A stretch of 64,000 nucleotides of DNA, taken from NCBI RefSeq assembly GCF_900156625.1, contig NZ_FTOB01000001.1, positions 620,001 through 684,000 on the forward strand. The letters are read 5' to 3'. Within the stretch, counting starts at the first letter, position 1; the number at the start of each line of letters is the position of its first letter. The position numbers and the translations under genes were made by a program. The notes under the pieces were generated by a model. That model was not told the origin of the DNA, ran no database searches, and saw only the letters and a list, made by a program, of their open reading frames with translations. Positions 47,701-57,240 of this stretch are shown here, one piece after another. Source of the DNA: Zobellia uliginosa (GTDB taxonomy: Bacteria > Bacteroidota > Bacteroidia > Flavobacteriales > Flavobacteriaceae).

Positions 47701-49786
47701 ATTCGTAGTTTGTTGCACCGGATGCGCTTACCACAATACTTCCATCTTGGGCCCCGTAACAGCTAATAGGTGTTATCGACGTATTTTCTTGATCTATAAC
47801 AACTGCTACGGGGGCTTCAAGTTCAATGGAAGTGCTAACATAGCCTGAAGCATCGTTAAAATCCGTAAAACCATCGGAGGCGACTTTTAGAACATAGGTT
47901 CCCGGTTCGGTTAGGTTGTTAAGTGAAATTTGAGGGGAAGAAGTCGTTTGTGTTGTGGAAACGCTACCATTAATGGTCCATTGGTAGTTATAAGGTGTTA
48001 GACCGCCGGAAACTGTTACTGCTATGGAAGCTTGATCGCCAGAGCACAACATAGGGAAAGATTCGACCGCTTCAATGCTTGGGGGAGGTGATGCGGTAAC
48101 AAGGATGTTGTCGGAGGTTTCGGTGCATCCGTTTCCGTCGGTGATTACGATTCTGTAAGTTCCAATTTCCAGACCGGAAAACTGAGCACTTTTATTAATT
48201 GAATTATGCAAAAAATCAGGGTTTGCGACCACTTCAAAGCTCGAGGTGGAAGTATTCAGTTTTTCGAGTTGAAAGGTGTAATTGGGTACTCCTCCCTCGT
48301 AGTTTAGGGAAATGAAATAATCGGGACCTTGGGCAGAGGGCGCTACACCTGCCTTTGCCTCCAAAATTTCCAAATTGGGGATGGCGGCATTTATTTTCGT
48401 GTCCAAAAGTACGGTTGAGCTGCTACATTGGTCTTCTTCACTCTGTCCATTTAAGCGATAAAAGGCTTGTATGTTAACGGTTTGTTCCGTATCGGTAGGT
48501 GGGATTTCTACCTCGTCCCCGGTTACAACATGCCACTCGCCGGCACCATTCAGCTGGTATGAGTAGTAGTAAGTGCCACTTGCATCCAAATTATTACCTC
48601 CCGTTGCGGAGAATTTTATGACGGCATTGGGATTATCGCATGAGGCTTGGGTTATGGTGGCCGAGGGGATGATTTCGGAGGGTTGGTTGATGGTGAACCC
48701 CTCGGTTATTTCAGCACTTTTTACCGTAACATCCAGTCCTTCGTATTTAATTTCTTGATAAACGATATAGTAGTCCGCAGAATTATGCAGTACACCATTA
48801 GTATCCGTATAACTGCCATCCAAGCCATAGATGCTGTGAGAAAAGTTCCCTTCGTTATCAGATGTAAGTGTTTCTTCCAAGGCTTCATCAAAAACTTGGT
48901 TAGGAAAACTTGGGGTTTCCAATTGCTCGTCAGTAGGGTTGGAAGGAGGGGTTCCTTGGAATATATAAAAACGCATTTGATAGTCGCTTTCTTCTTCAAT
49001 GTTGCTATTAAACTTGAGGGTTACCTCTCCGTCGTTTGAACTGTAACAGGTTGCGTTTTTAGTCGTGGGGGGATTTTGTGTGAGTTGAGGAGAACACTTA
49101 AGAATATTTACAAATCTTGATACCTCGACGGGATAATATTTGAAAGAGGCATAAATTGTGGTAGTTTTATTTAAGTATAGAGCAGGATTTTCATTTAACT
49201 CTGAAGCATCAAAAATTAAAGGGTTTTCCCCGTCATGTCTTGGTAGATATTGTTTCGTTCCATCTTCTAATTTGAAATACCATTTGTCTATTTCCAAATT
49301 ATCGCAAAAAGATTCTATGGGTACGGTAATGGGGCTGCATTCGTTGGAAGTAGAAATGTCTTGAGGAAGAATTTCAATAGGGTTGATGCTAACTGTTGAT
49401 TTTACATAACCCACTTTATGACTGACTGAACTTAAAGTATTGTTACACTCGGATGAAGATAGTACTAAAGTTTTTGTATCGCCATATGAACGGACAGGGA
49501 GAGATTCAATATAGAACCCATGTATATCAGTGGTATAATTAACTATCGGAGAATCTAAATTAACAACTAATGTTGAGTTTTTATTTTTGGGATTTGTACT
49601 AAAGCCACCGATACCATCAGTAAAAATTTCTTCTGTTGTTCCATTTTCTTTTAGGACAGTTATTTTTATTGAACCTACCGTGTTTTGCCAACTACTAAAT
49701 TCACAGTCTATTCTATAATAATTCTGAGCCTGTCCTTTTAAGGCACATAAGAATAGGGTGAAAAACAAAATTTTAACAAAGTTCAT
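44789..49786 (-). CDS. Giant SprB-repeat protein with T9SS type A sorting domain
   Basis: A 1665-residue cell-surface or secreted protein. The signal peptide is NFVKILFFTLFLCALKGQAQ. From about residue 350 at least ten Ig-like SprB-type repeats follow one another, each with a form of CxGxxDGSI, then GGTPPYTYIWSNG, then AGEYILEVVDDNGC. The last 80 residues (from about 1585) are a T9SS type A C-terminal sorting domain: FIVYPNPSSGEFT, ISIKVFSLANN, FPAGVYAVLLET, KVIIK. This is the only CTD in the locus. It starts 3 bp after the fibronectin-III gene, as the last gene of a three-gene operon. SprB repeats occur in gliding adhesins, so attachment or contact is likely; the partner is unknown. Confidence 0.93.
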   Translation of the reverse strand: MNFVKILFFTLFLCALKGQAQNYYRIDCEFSSWQNTVGSIKITVLKENGTTEEIFTDGIGGFSTNPKNKNSTLVVNLDSPIVNYTTDIHGFYIESLPVRSYGDTKTLVLSSSECNNTLSSVSHKVGYVKSTVSINPIEILPQDISTSNECSPITVPIESFCDNLEIDKWYFKLEDGTKQYLPRHDGENPLIFDASELNENPALYLNKTTTIYASFKYYPVEVSRFVNILKCSPQLTQNPPTTKNATCYSSNDGEVTLKFNSNIEEESDYQMRFYIFQGTPPSNPTDEQLETPSFPNQVFDEALEETLTSDNEGNFSHSIYGLDGSYTDTNGVLHNSADYYIVYQEIKYEGLDVTVKSAEITEGFTINQPSEIIPSATITQASCDNPNAVIKFSATGGNNLDASGTYYYSYQLNGAGEWHVVTGDEVEIPPTDTEQTVNIQAFYRLNGQSEEDQCSSSTVLLDTKINAAIPNLEILEAKAGVAPSAQGPDYFISLNYEGGVPNYTFQLEKLNTSTSSFEVVANPDFLHNSINKSAQFSGLEIGTYRIVITDGNGCTETSDNILVTASPPPSIEAVESFPMLCSGDQASIAVTVSGGLTPYNYQWTINGSVSTTQTTSSPQISLNNLTEPGTYVLKVASDGFTDFNDASGYVSTSIELEAPVAVVIDQENTSITPISCYGAQDGSIVVSASGATNYEYKLDAYDDWQDLVNFTIPIATGGVYDLYLRDKDTQCEAPPLLDSFLVEEPSEIIVSENTDAHMNVSSNGGNDGSIVIHVSGGLPEIDPNEEYTFNWVGTGPNNTSFSSTNQNISGLTAGFYEVTVSDANSCTSSTLSIEITEPGPLAINNVEIQKQISCSASNDGSIRADVIGNTPITFEWWRNGSLYDVLVDENTISDLPPGEYQLFLKDASVPTPLESTIIELVAPSTLMADVASSSTCYDIDRGTISISNVTGGTPGALQDYTYSIDNGNSFQNSPLFENVPAGNYTVIVRDGNGCEFVQTDVTVDQYPIITWDSDNTIVVHISAAGRSDGAISPVFTGGTPPFSYNWTGPSASGTTTKDINNLMEGTYTVTVTDSNGCTLQESFEILEPGELTVVLEQTEFILCHGDDYGEIMASIEGGVEPYTLEWYQSSLGSDNLLNEESPILGDLSAGTYFLRVTDANGIIKDSNPISVAEPDLLEVSIEDTTDILCDGEATGAVTVKVEGGTPPYTYIWSNGESNQNLVGVTAGEYILEVVDDNGCSATTTAIVKPAPDPLQITDTNITHASEYQANDGSISLQLDGGAFPFDISWLRLSDNSPIGDQETISGLSAGFYLVSISDDNNCSITETYEITQPDIVEETIVRPICQGDTNGSISILVNKGNGAFTYEWSTGATTSKIENLGAGSYTVTIDGFGDGPLTRTYILEDPLPLQVDLGGNRTLCAGQELVLDASVEDGQASYTWSSDNGFTSNEAKVSLVESGTYTVRVSTPTGCSAEGSIRVDISPEEIDAEFAASTQVFVNETVVAVDISYPLPDKSEWILPDEATILKTDNDEAEFRFDQPGEYEIGIVTSRGDCWAQQTKKIIVLEADATIKKENTENGKKLIDEFIVYPNPSSGEFTADVTLSERGNISIKVFSLANNALIASKKDRGESSYNIPFDLSAFPAGVYAVLLETPYGKTLRKVIIK

Positions 49787-49789
49787 TTC

Positions 49790-51853
49790 TTAATATATTA
49801 GTTTAATCTTTTTAATTGGTGACTTGCGCCCGTCTTTTAATAAAAATTGCAATCCATATGAATAAGTAGAATTAATCTTTAGATTAACATCATTAAAACT
49901 GGTGGTGTGGTGGTTAAATGTTTTGTAGAGTTTAAGGGTGTTTTTAGAATTACCCTTGTATAATCTATATTCGGACACATTTGGTTCTTTAGTTTTCCAT
50001 AAAAGGTTGATAAACCTAAGGTCTCGATTGGCGATAGCGTTAAATTTAATTTCATCAATATCTAAAGCTTTACCCTTCCAACTAATGGATAATAGGTTGG
50101 AAGGAGTGCTTTCCAACCCTGTATGGTCTTTTGCTATTATGGTATAACTATACTCATTGGGAATAAGATTGTTAGACTCTAGAAAGGAAGAATCTTTTAC
50201 TGATGCGGTTTCATAAATTTTCTCCCAACCGGCTTGTTTTTCATTTGGGTCTTTTCTGAAAATAATATGTGAGGTAACATCTGGGCTGCTACTAGGTATC
50301 CAATGAATTCTTACACCTTCGTCCGAAATGGAATACTTGGTAAGTACTGGAGGAGACGGAGGTATAACATCGGGTTTGTTGATCACTAACATTTGGGAGA
50401 GGTCCGACCTGTTATACCTTTGGTCCTCTGCCTGTAGTTTATAGTATACCTTGGTGTTCAGATTCCGAATAGATAGCGTGTCTTTGTAATTTTCCCTGTC
50501 GTGTGTTTCTTTTGTGATTTCACTGAATTCTGCATTCGGATTGTACGACCTAAAGATTCGATATCCTTTTAAGTCCTCTTCCTGATTTTTATCCCATGAG
50601 AGTCTTATGATGCCCGTAGTGTCCATTATCCCGATTAAACCTTTGGGTGCTGCAGGAGGTACTGAATCTACAGGTTGTACCATTACCGGTAAGGACTCAC
50701 TTTTGGTTCCGTTTTTATCCACTGCCGACACCGTGAAGTAATTAATACGGTCCAATTTATCGTAAGAGATGCTTCTGCTTGTTGGTGGGATATTGTCTAT
50801 TACGGTTTTAAAAGGCCCATCGTTGGTATTTGCTCTATTTAACTGAAATTTGTCGATTAGTTCCTTTCCTTCTTCCTTAATCTCCCAATAAAGGGTAGCT
50901 CTATTGTCGGTAGGGATTTCTTTTTTATAAATTCTTGGTACATATTCCAATGATTTTTTGCCCTTCCCCTGTACGATTGGACTGGCGGGCCCAATTTCTC
51001 CGAACGCGTTTTTACCTTTTACGCGATAATAGAAGGACTTGTCGTTGGGTATGGAATCGGTGTAATAAAGGGCAATGTTATTGTCATTTGGATATGGTGA
51101 AGCATTAAAAATAGGTTGTTGGTTCTGTTTTTCAAAATTGAGGCTGTCAGCTGACTTCTCGACAATATAACTCGTATAAATACTACTTAGAAGGTTATAG
51201 TTCCAGCTTAGTACTACATGGGAGTCTTTAAAAATACCTGCCAAGCCAATAGGTTGAGGTAGTTCTTCATAGAGATTCGTTCCCGCGTATGTCGACCCTT
51301 CCTTAATTTTTATGTTTGCATCTTCGGGAAGGGCTACCGTAACTTTATAAACGTATCCTTCTCCAGGAACTACGGAGGTGTCCTCTAATCCCCAACCTGC
51401 TAGTTTTGCTCCTTCAAAGCTTTGTTCGGCAGCCAGAAGGGCAAAGGTGAAGCGCTGTTCCAATTCGTCGTTAACAGCGGTGATTTTTCCCAAAACCCTG
51501 GCTTTTGGAGCTAGGGTTTTAAAAGTTTCCCCAAAAAGGGCTTGGGCCAGGACAGCTACGTTCTGGTCTTGGTTGGCCAATGTTTCCCATTCCTCCAGAG
51601 GTCTTGGTTTTAGGGGGACTTGAAAGAGCATTTTTCGTTCTATGGGAACTACGGCCTCTCCATTGCGGGAAATGGTAGACCGTTCTATGTAAAAGCCGTA
51701 TTCGTTGCCCATTTTCCAACCCAAAGGTTGGTCAACGGCCCACCTGAGCATCACCTTGTTCGGAAGCGACCTTGAAATAAGTTGAACCGAGGTAGAGTCT
51801 TGTCCCCAACAAAAGTTAATGAGGAGGTATATGATGAAAGATATTTTTTTCAA
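49790..51853 (-). CDS. Secreted fibronectin type III repeat protein
   Basis: A 687-residue protein with an N-terminal signal peptide (KKISFIIYLLINFCWGQ). Several FN3-like domains follow: VVLSWNYN near 220, TLYWEIKEEG near 320, IIRLSWDKNQEEDLKGYRIF near 415, VRIHWIPSSSPDVTSHIIF near 510 and NLLWKTKEPNVSEYRLYKG near 615. There is no T9SS sorting domain, lipobox or enzyme motif. The start is TTG at 51853, one base after the stop of the 1688-residue gene: no ATG is available before the signal peptide. It ends 3 bp before the SprB gene. A scaffold or linker in a surface complex with its two operon partners is the most economical reading. Confidence 0.85.
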   Translation of the reverse strand: MKKISFIIYLLINFCWGQDSTSVQLISRSLPNKVMLRWAVDQPLGWKMGNEYGFYIERSTISRNGEAVVPIERKMLFQVPLKPRPLEEWETLANQDQNVAVLAQALFGETFKTLAPKARVLGKITAVNDELEQRFTFALLAAEQSFEGAKLAGWGLEDTSVVPGEGYVYKVTVALPEDANIKIKEGSTYAGTNLYEELPQPIGLAGIFKDSHVVLSWNYNLLSSIYTSYIVEKSADSLNFEKQNQQPIFNASPYPNDNNIALYYTDSIPNDKSFYYRVKGKNAFGEIGPASPIVQGKGKKSLEYVPRIYKKEIPTDNRATLYWEIKEEGKELIDKFQLNRANTNDGPFKTVIDNIPPTSRSISYDKLDRINYFTVSAVDKNGTKSESLPVMVQPVDSVPPAAPKGLIGIMDTTGIIRLSWDKNQEEDLKGYRIFRSYNPNAEFSEITKETHDRENYKDTLSIRNLNTKVYYKLQAEDQRYNRSDLSQMLVINKPDVIPPSPPVLTKYSISDEGVRIHWIPSSSPDVTSHIIFRKDPNEKQAGWEKIYETASVKDSSFLESNNLIPNEYSYTIIAKDHTGLESTPSNLLSISWKGKALDIDEIKFNAIANRDLRFINLLWKTKEPNVSEYRLYKGNSKNTLKLYKTFNHHTTSFNDVNLKINSTYSYGLQFLLKDGRKSPIKKIKLIY

Positions 51854-51854
51854 A

Positions 51855-54800
51855 CTATTGATTTTTATATTTTATTGGATATCCTCTTTGGTACAATTGT
51901 CCAGGCGTTCTATAAATTAGTTTGGCGTTATAGGTGCCCAAGGGTAAAGGAGGGAAATTTGTCATCAAATATTTAAAGCTGTTGAATTTCGCTTCATTTC
52001 CTATTCCATTATTGTATCTCTGTGATATTGCGTTTCTCAAATACATCATGTCCGTTTTGTACTGGTAGGGAAGGTTGTAAATAAACGGGATTCTGTTTTT
52101 TACCCATGATGAGTTTGCGTTGTTTGGCAGATTGGCCATATATTCATTGCCCAAATAAAAGGAGCGAATTGGGGGGACACCTAAAACGGAAGGGTCCCTA
52201 TTGACTCTTATTTCTCCTAATTGAGGGTTAGGATTATTTCTATCTAAAGGGTATACTTCTTCGTTATATAAAAGAGGCCCAATAAGTTTTTTATAATAGT
52301 TGTCCTTAAGAATGGCCTCTGCGTAAACCAGAGGTTGGGAATTAGTATAAGGGTTTCCCGAAACTTCAATAATGTCTAGATATTCATAGTCCGCAACTTT
52401 TATTGATAAGGAATGAACGTCTGCTACAGGAGAAATTTCGTTGTTTTCTGAAGAAACTATGTAGATGTTGGTTAGGTAGTTTGTAACAGTCAAACTTGAT
52501 ATTTTCTCACCAAAAGTTTCATGTTTACTTGTCTTGAACGTATACTCGAAAATAGATTTTGGGGCGGCATTCGAAATGGTGACACTTGATGCTTTTTTGT
52601 TAGCCACTACTGCGCTGGCCGATGTGTTTTTGATACTTTGCGTATCTGTGTTGGGATCGAACCATGTCGTGTCCCCAGCATCTTCATCTTCCAATAATTC
52701 GGTTTCCTCAACCACGATTTCGGTAGGAATTTCTTGTCCCAAAGGAAAAACCATTAGGTTTAGGTCGTATTCGGCATCAAGGACCATATCAGGAATATCA
52801 AAAAAGACCATACCCTTGTTTTTGTCATAACTTACGGGGGTTCGGACACCCTGCCCTGAAGCCCTAGATACAAATTCGGCCCTAATTTCAAAGTCTTTGT
52901 TAAATAGATTGTCCTGGGGCTGGATCATTTTGACATAACCCTTCTTGTATTCCTTTGGATAGAAATTTCGTTGATCTTTCACAGGGTACAAATAAGCCAC
53001 GTTTTCCCATACGATATGGTCCGGCGCCTTATCGGTAACAAATGAGATTTCTTTTTTTTCCACAACAGGCTTGCCATCTTCGGTCATGGTTTTATAGATG
53101 CCATCAATTTTTTCATCAAAACTTACCTCAACTGAAACTTTTACCTCTTGTTCTGAAGGTAAAGGCCGTTCCGGTTTGAACGTAACGGCATCGTTGGTGT
53201 CGTTCCATTCTAAGCTGCCTTTTATTTTTTTTCCTTCAGAAGTGACGGTAAAGTTTTTCAACTGCAACTTAAAGGTCCTGACTCCCTCTTCGAGATCAAC
53301 GGTAAAGTCCGAGTTGGCGGCGTAATTGAAAACGGCTTGAGGAGCCGCAAATACTGAAACATCATCGTCTCCGTCCCTAGGTGTTACATCGGAGATCATC
53401 GGTACGCCAATGGTGTTGTTAATATTCTCAAGTTCGCATTCCTCCCCTAATTCTACCTTCATCCTCATCCTTCCCGATACAAGTCCCCCCAAGATTTTGT
53501 AATACATACCCACATAGCCCTGAATATAAACGGGGTTTGGGAATTGGCCTCTTAGCATGGCGGCAACGCCGGCCTCTGCAATCGTGAAATTTCCTTTAAT
53601 AAAGGCAAGGTCTACCTTAACACCGAACTCTCCGTACAAATAGGCGTATACCTGGCCCATGCTATACCAACCGTTGTTGCCAACGGGCCCTGGTCGACCA
53701 ACACATTTGGCATTCGGGTAATAGGCATGCATGACATCGAAACCGGCACCGATTTCTACCATTGCGTAGAATAAGCCCCAATCAAAATCGTAACCGTAGC
53801 CGAAATTCATACCGAAGGCGAAGCCTTTTCCAGATATCAGTTGATTGTCTTTGCGTTCGCCCCTAAGCATATCATCGCCTAGAATTTTGGTAACTATTGG
53901 GTGTGGACTGATGTCGCCTGGAGCCGGTAATTTTGTTCCGGTCATAAAGTAGCCGCCGACCCTTACCTGAACACCGGAGTTAAACAATAAATCTATCCGT
54001 TGGTCGGGCGTACCGATGTACATGTACCAGTCATTGGGGCCAGTGTGTATTTTGGCATAGCCGGCCAAATTATTGGCTCCTCCCCCTTTAATGGCCCCAA
54101 GGTCTAGATAGAGTTCAAACTCCCCATCAAAGGTGTCGTTAACAAAGTCTTTTTCGATACCCACGTAAACTCCAACCTTGCCCGAAGCGGCTACATCGTG
54201 TATGGGAATCGATTCTTTGGCAGTGGTCATAAAATTACCATACCGTTTATTTGCCGCGGCGGCGGAGTTGTCCCGTAGCGACTTGTCAACTTTCTCCGCT
54301 ACTTCGGCCGATTTCTTCAAGTCATCGGGACCTGATTCGTCTTTGCCCATTATGGCCCCTTCGCCCATAAATCCGATTCGGTTGAGTCCGCCATGGGCAT
54401 TGAACTCCATTTCGAGATAGGCTTTGCAGGAGAAGGCGTCGGCATTTTCGGTGGTGATTTTTACCCCGGCACGTACCCCTAGCCCGGTATTGGCATCGGG
54501 TTTGTAAACGGCCGTTCCCGGTTCGAAGCCGGAACTGTTGCCGCTGACCTTTTGCATTTTGTACGATAGACCACCGACGAAAGCCTTGATGGGCAATTTC
54601 GTTGTGCCCTCGTTTTGTATGGAGTTTGTGGCGATGTCCACGGTCCAATACCTGAAATCCTTATTCCCAAAAATGGCATTGCCTTCGGCGCTGAACTTTA
54701 ATTTTTTGAAAGTGGCGGTGAGATTTCCCTTAAACCCGTTGCCATAGACGGGGTCGTCTTCCATAACATCCAGTTCGCCGGTAATTTGAAAATTGGCTTT

Positions 54801-56921
54801 GGTGTAATCGATCTCAATACCATCGACCGATACTTTTTCAAACTTCCATTTGTGGATTTTGGCCCCATCTTCCAACTTGCCCATAATGTCCATACTGGTA
54901 GTGGCATGGGATCCGTCGCCATCAAGATTGATTTTGAGGTCAAAAGATAGGCCGACCTGATCCTTGGGGGTGACCAATTTCAGGTTTTCTACAGAGGCGG
55001 GAAAGTTCATGAGCTTCATCTCGCCGGTAAAACCAAAACTCTTGGCACTTATGGTTTTTTTACCCGGCTCGGTCTCCAATTTTAATTCTTGAAACTCGAT
55101 TCCGGGAAAGCTGAACCCCTTTCCGCTCGCTTCGGCTTCTTCGGCGCTGGGCGATGCATCCCCCTCTTTTTGGCCTATTTCACCAATAACGGATAGCTGT
55201 CCGGTCAGGTTGGCCGAGGGGTAAACATTGCCATCTTTCACGTTAATGGCTACGCTGGAGTTGCGTTCGAGTTGCATTTCACCCAAGAACACTGGGGTTT
55301 TGTAGTTGCTGTTGAGTCCCACTTCCAGACCATATCCGTTTTGGGCTATGTATCCCTCGTAGTCCATGGGCTCCTCGAAGATGGGAACGGCAATATCTCC
55401 GCCGATGGATCCGTTGGTCAAGGAGTTTCTGGAGAGGGAAATGCTTACATCGTCAATGGTAAAGGCCCATTTGCCAGCGGCACCATCGCCTGTTTTTAAG
55501 ACATTTTCTCCGTGGAAAGTGCCCGAGACACCTTGACTGTCCAATACCAAGTTTTCGGCTACGAATTCAACCCTGCCATTTGATTTTTTAGTGTTCTCTA
55601 TACCTTTGGGTAACATAATTTTCACTTCTTCGGCATAGAAGCCCCGCCATAGTTTTTTGTCTTCACCAGGGTAGATTTGGTCGTATTCCTTGGGTAGGTC
55701 GAGTTTGGGCGCGTTTCTACTATCGCTTAGGTCAAGTACTACGTTGGTAAGGTTGAAGCCCCATCCCTGGAGGCCCACCACCTCAAAACGAGGTAGGTCG
55801 ACATTGACCAAAAGGTCGTTCCAACCTTCGGCCTTTACGCTGAACGAGGTGCCGACGTAGCACTTGTTTTCTATGGCTTGTTCATTGTCTTTCATGTTTT
55901 GGTTGTCCCCTTTGTCGGAACAGACGTAATTACCGTTCTCGTCAATGGGCAGGAGTACGTTTCGCGACACCCGCAGGTCTCCCTCAAGGCTGATGCCTTT
56001 TAGGTCGGAGCAATCGAACTCGATATACGATTGGTCGGTGAAGGTATTTTTTTTAAGGTCTATTCCCCCTTTTAGGGTCAATAACCAGTTATCACCTTGA
56101 ATGGGGATAGCCTGATTGCCTAACAGCACCAGTTTCATATCACCCGATAGGCCGCCATCGTAAGATAGTTTTACGTTTTCGGCCCCAAAAAAGAGTTCGC
56201 GTTCGATACCACGATCTTTTTCCTTTTTAAATTCACCCTTTTCGGGTATGATCAATCGGGCCCATACCTTGAGTAGGGCATAGCTGGGGGTGAACTTTAC
56301 CTCGGTAATGGCGAGTTCTACGGAGTTGTTCGAGGTCTGGTCGGTCTTTTTGAGTCCCACCGGGAGTTCCAATAGCTCTTTGCCGGTTATGATGTCTACA
56401 AAGTTGCCCAGCTCCTTGACGGCATCGAGGGCGCCTTTGGCATTGTTTATCAGTTTTTCTACGGCAGGGTTTTGCTGGAAGTTTTCGGCCAGGTAGGCCT
56501 CGTTGAATTCGGGTTCGCGATTGGCGAAGGACAGGTTAAAGTCTTGGCTTTCGGCCAACTGTTGGTCCAAGGAAGGGAAGGAACGGAACACCTTTTCTTC
56601 CTCAATGGCTGCTTCTTCTGTTTTAGGGGGTACAGGGGCCGTTGCGGCGGGTGTCAATACCGGGCCGCGAAGGGCCGCCAATTGTTGTAAGTGAGCCAAC
56701 TGTTGTGCCTTGATTTTTTTGAGTTTAACACTGTCCTTTGGACTTGCCGAGGTCGAATCTTTTTCCGTTACGGGTGTCGATAGGCTTTTTGACCCGATAT
56801 TGCTGGTCAGGAGGGAATAGCTTGTATGTGCCCAAGGGTTGCCATGGGCGTATGCCGACTGGCCGAACACGACGGCAGCGAAGCATAGGAGTGAAACTAT
56901 GTACAGGTAGTTGTTTTTCAT
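51855..56921 (-). CDS. Giant exported beta-rich protein of unknown family
   Basis: A 1688-residue protein with signal peptide KNNYLYIVSLLCFAAVVFGQ. A Pro/Ala-rich linker with charged stretches (about 45-115) follows. A very long beta-rich region (about 150-1170) has repeated segments describing a possible beta-helix or barrel-like body (GISLEGDLRVSRNVLLPID, GVSGTFHGENVLKTG, GFTGEMKLMNFPASVENLKL). At about 1174-1310 is a Big_5-like domain (ISDVTPRDGDDDVSVFAAP), then further beta modules. No CTD, lipobox or catalytic motif is seen. First gene of the operon with the FN3 and SprB/T9SS proteins. I do not recognise a named family for the central body; an outer-membrane assembly or stalk component is inferred from size and context. 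Confidence 0.8.
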   Translation of the reverse strand: MKNNYLYIVSLLCFAAVVFGQSAYAHGNPWAHTSYSLLTSNIGSKSLSTPVTEKDSTSASPKDSVKLKKIKAQQLAHLQQLAALRGPVLTPAATAPVPPKTEEAAIEEEKVFRSFPSLDQQLAESQDFNLSFANREPEFNEAYLAENFQQNPAVEKLINNAKGALDAVKELGNFVDIITGKELLELPVGLKKTDQTSNNSVELAITEVKFTPSYALLKVWARLIIPEKGEFKKEKDRGIERELFFGAENVKLSYDGGLSGDMKLVLLGNQAIPIQGDNWLLTLKGGIDLKKNTFTDQSYIEFDCSDLKGISLEGDLRVSRNVLLPIDENGNYVCSDKGDNQNMKDNEQAIENKCYVGTSFSVKAEGWNDLLVNVDLPRFEVVGLQGWGFNLTNVVLDLSDSRNAPKLDLPKEYDQIYPGEDKKLWRGFYAEEVKIMLPKGIENTKKSNGRVEFVAENLVLDSQGVSGTFHGENVLKTGDGAAGKWAFTIDDVSISLSRNSLTNGSIGGDIAVPIFEEPMDYEGYIAQNGYGLEVGLNSNYKTPVFLGEMQLERNSSVAINVKDGNVYPSANLTGQLSVIGEIGQKEGDASPSAEEAEASGKGFSFPGIEFQELKLETEPGKKTISAKSFGFTGEMKLMNFPASVENLKLVTPKDQVGLSFDLKINLDGDGSHATTSMDIMGKLEDGAKIHKWKFEKVSVDGIEIDYTKANFQITGELDVMEDDPVYGNGFKGNLTATFKKLKFSAEGNAIFGNKDFRYWTVDIATNSIQNEGTTKLPIKAFVGGLSYKMQKVSGNSSGFEPGTAVYKPDANTGLGVRAGVKITTENADAFSCKAYLEMEFNAHGGLNRIGFMGEGAIMGKDESGPDDLKKSAEVAEKVDKSLRDNSAAAANKRYGNFMTTAKESIPIHDVAASGKVGVYVGIEKDFVNDTFDGEFELYLDLGAIKGGGANNLAGYAKIHTGPNDWYMYIGTPDQRIDLLFNSGVQVRVGGYFMTGTKLPAPGDISPHPIVTKILGDDMLRGERKDNQLISGKGFAFGMNFGYGYDFDWGLFYAMVEIGAGFDVMHAYYPNAKCVGRPGPVGNNGWYSMGQVYAYLYGEFGVKVDLAFIKGNFTIAEAGVAAMLRGQFPNPVYIQGYVGMYYKILGGLVSGRMRMKVELGEECELENINNTIGVPMISDVTPRDGDDDVSVFAAPQAVFNYAANSDFTVDLEEGVRTFKLQLKNFTVTSEGKKIKGSLEWNDTNDAVTFKPERPLPSEQEVKVSVEVSFDEKIDGIYKTMTEDGKPVVEKKEISFVTDKAPDHIVWENVAYLYPVKDQRNFYPKEYKKGYVKMIQPQDNLFNKDFEIRAEFVSRASGQGVRTPVSYDKNKGMVFFDIPDMVLDAEYDLNLMVFPLGQEIPTEIVVEETELLEDEDAGDTTWFDPNTDTQSIKNTSASAVVANKKASSVTISNAAPKSIFEYTFKTSKHETFGEKISSLTVTNYLTNIYIVSSENNEISPVADVHSLSIKVADYEYLDIIEVSGNPYTNSQPLVYAEAILKDNYYKKLIGPLLYNEEVYPLDRNNPNPQLGEIRVNRDPSVLGVPPIRSFYLGNEYMANLPNNANSSWVKNRIPFIYNLPYQYKTDMMYLRNAISQRYNNGIGNEAKFNSFKYLMTNFPPLPLGTYNAKLIYRTPGQLYQRGYPIKYKNQ

Positions 56922-56966
56922 ACTACGTGAATTTTTCGTGTTTATGTACTCCCCAGGGAACTAAGG

Positions 56967-57022
56967 GAGGCTCAATCATTTTTATTTTTTCTTCTTTTGT
57001 TTTATTCACCTTTCTATTTTTT
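56967..57022. repeat. Left copy of an imperfect direct repeat
   Basis: GGCTCAATCATTTTTATTTT, then TTCACCTTTC and a T-rich run. It matches the right copy at 57235-57276 except for an extra 10-15 bp T-rich insert and small changes. The two copies bracket the GC-rich hairpin island. Confidence 0.55.
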
Positions 57023-57039
57023 CCTTCTATCTGCATCGG

Positions 57040-57240
57040 TTCGACCCTACATCCCCCGCCCTTCGGGCACCCCCTTCGAAGCCTTGCACCGAGCCTGCCG
57101 AAGTGGGGGTTATTGTCCCCTTGAGGACGCCATAGCGTAAGCTATGGGTGAGATGGCGCGCTGGCAAAGCAACGCAAGAGTTGCTTTACAGGGGTGTTTT
57201 GAACATGGCATGGGCGTGATGCTCGCGCTAGTGGGGGCTT
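57040..57240. repeat. GC-rich island with REP-like hairpins
   Basis: Non-coding and much richer in G and C than its surroundings. Hairpins: GCCCTTCGGGC (57058-57068); ACCCCCTTCG (57069-57078) pairing with CGAAGTGGGGGT (57099-57110, one bulged T); CCATAGC/GCTATGG (57130-57147); and AAAGCAAC/GTTGCTTT (57166-57187). On the minus strand it includes CTTCGGCAGGCTCGGTGCA, close to the CTTCGACAGGCTCAG-type intergenic repeats common in Bacteroidota genomes. No reading frame is convincing. Probable dispersed repeat, possibly a recombination seam. Confidence 0.5.

Noticed and set aside
45000-48900. Repetitive DNA considered as a possible CRISPR or tandem repeat array
   Set aside because: The periodicity comes from diverged SprB-type protein repeats of about 80-90 residues; the nucleotide units are not identical and there are no regular spacers.
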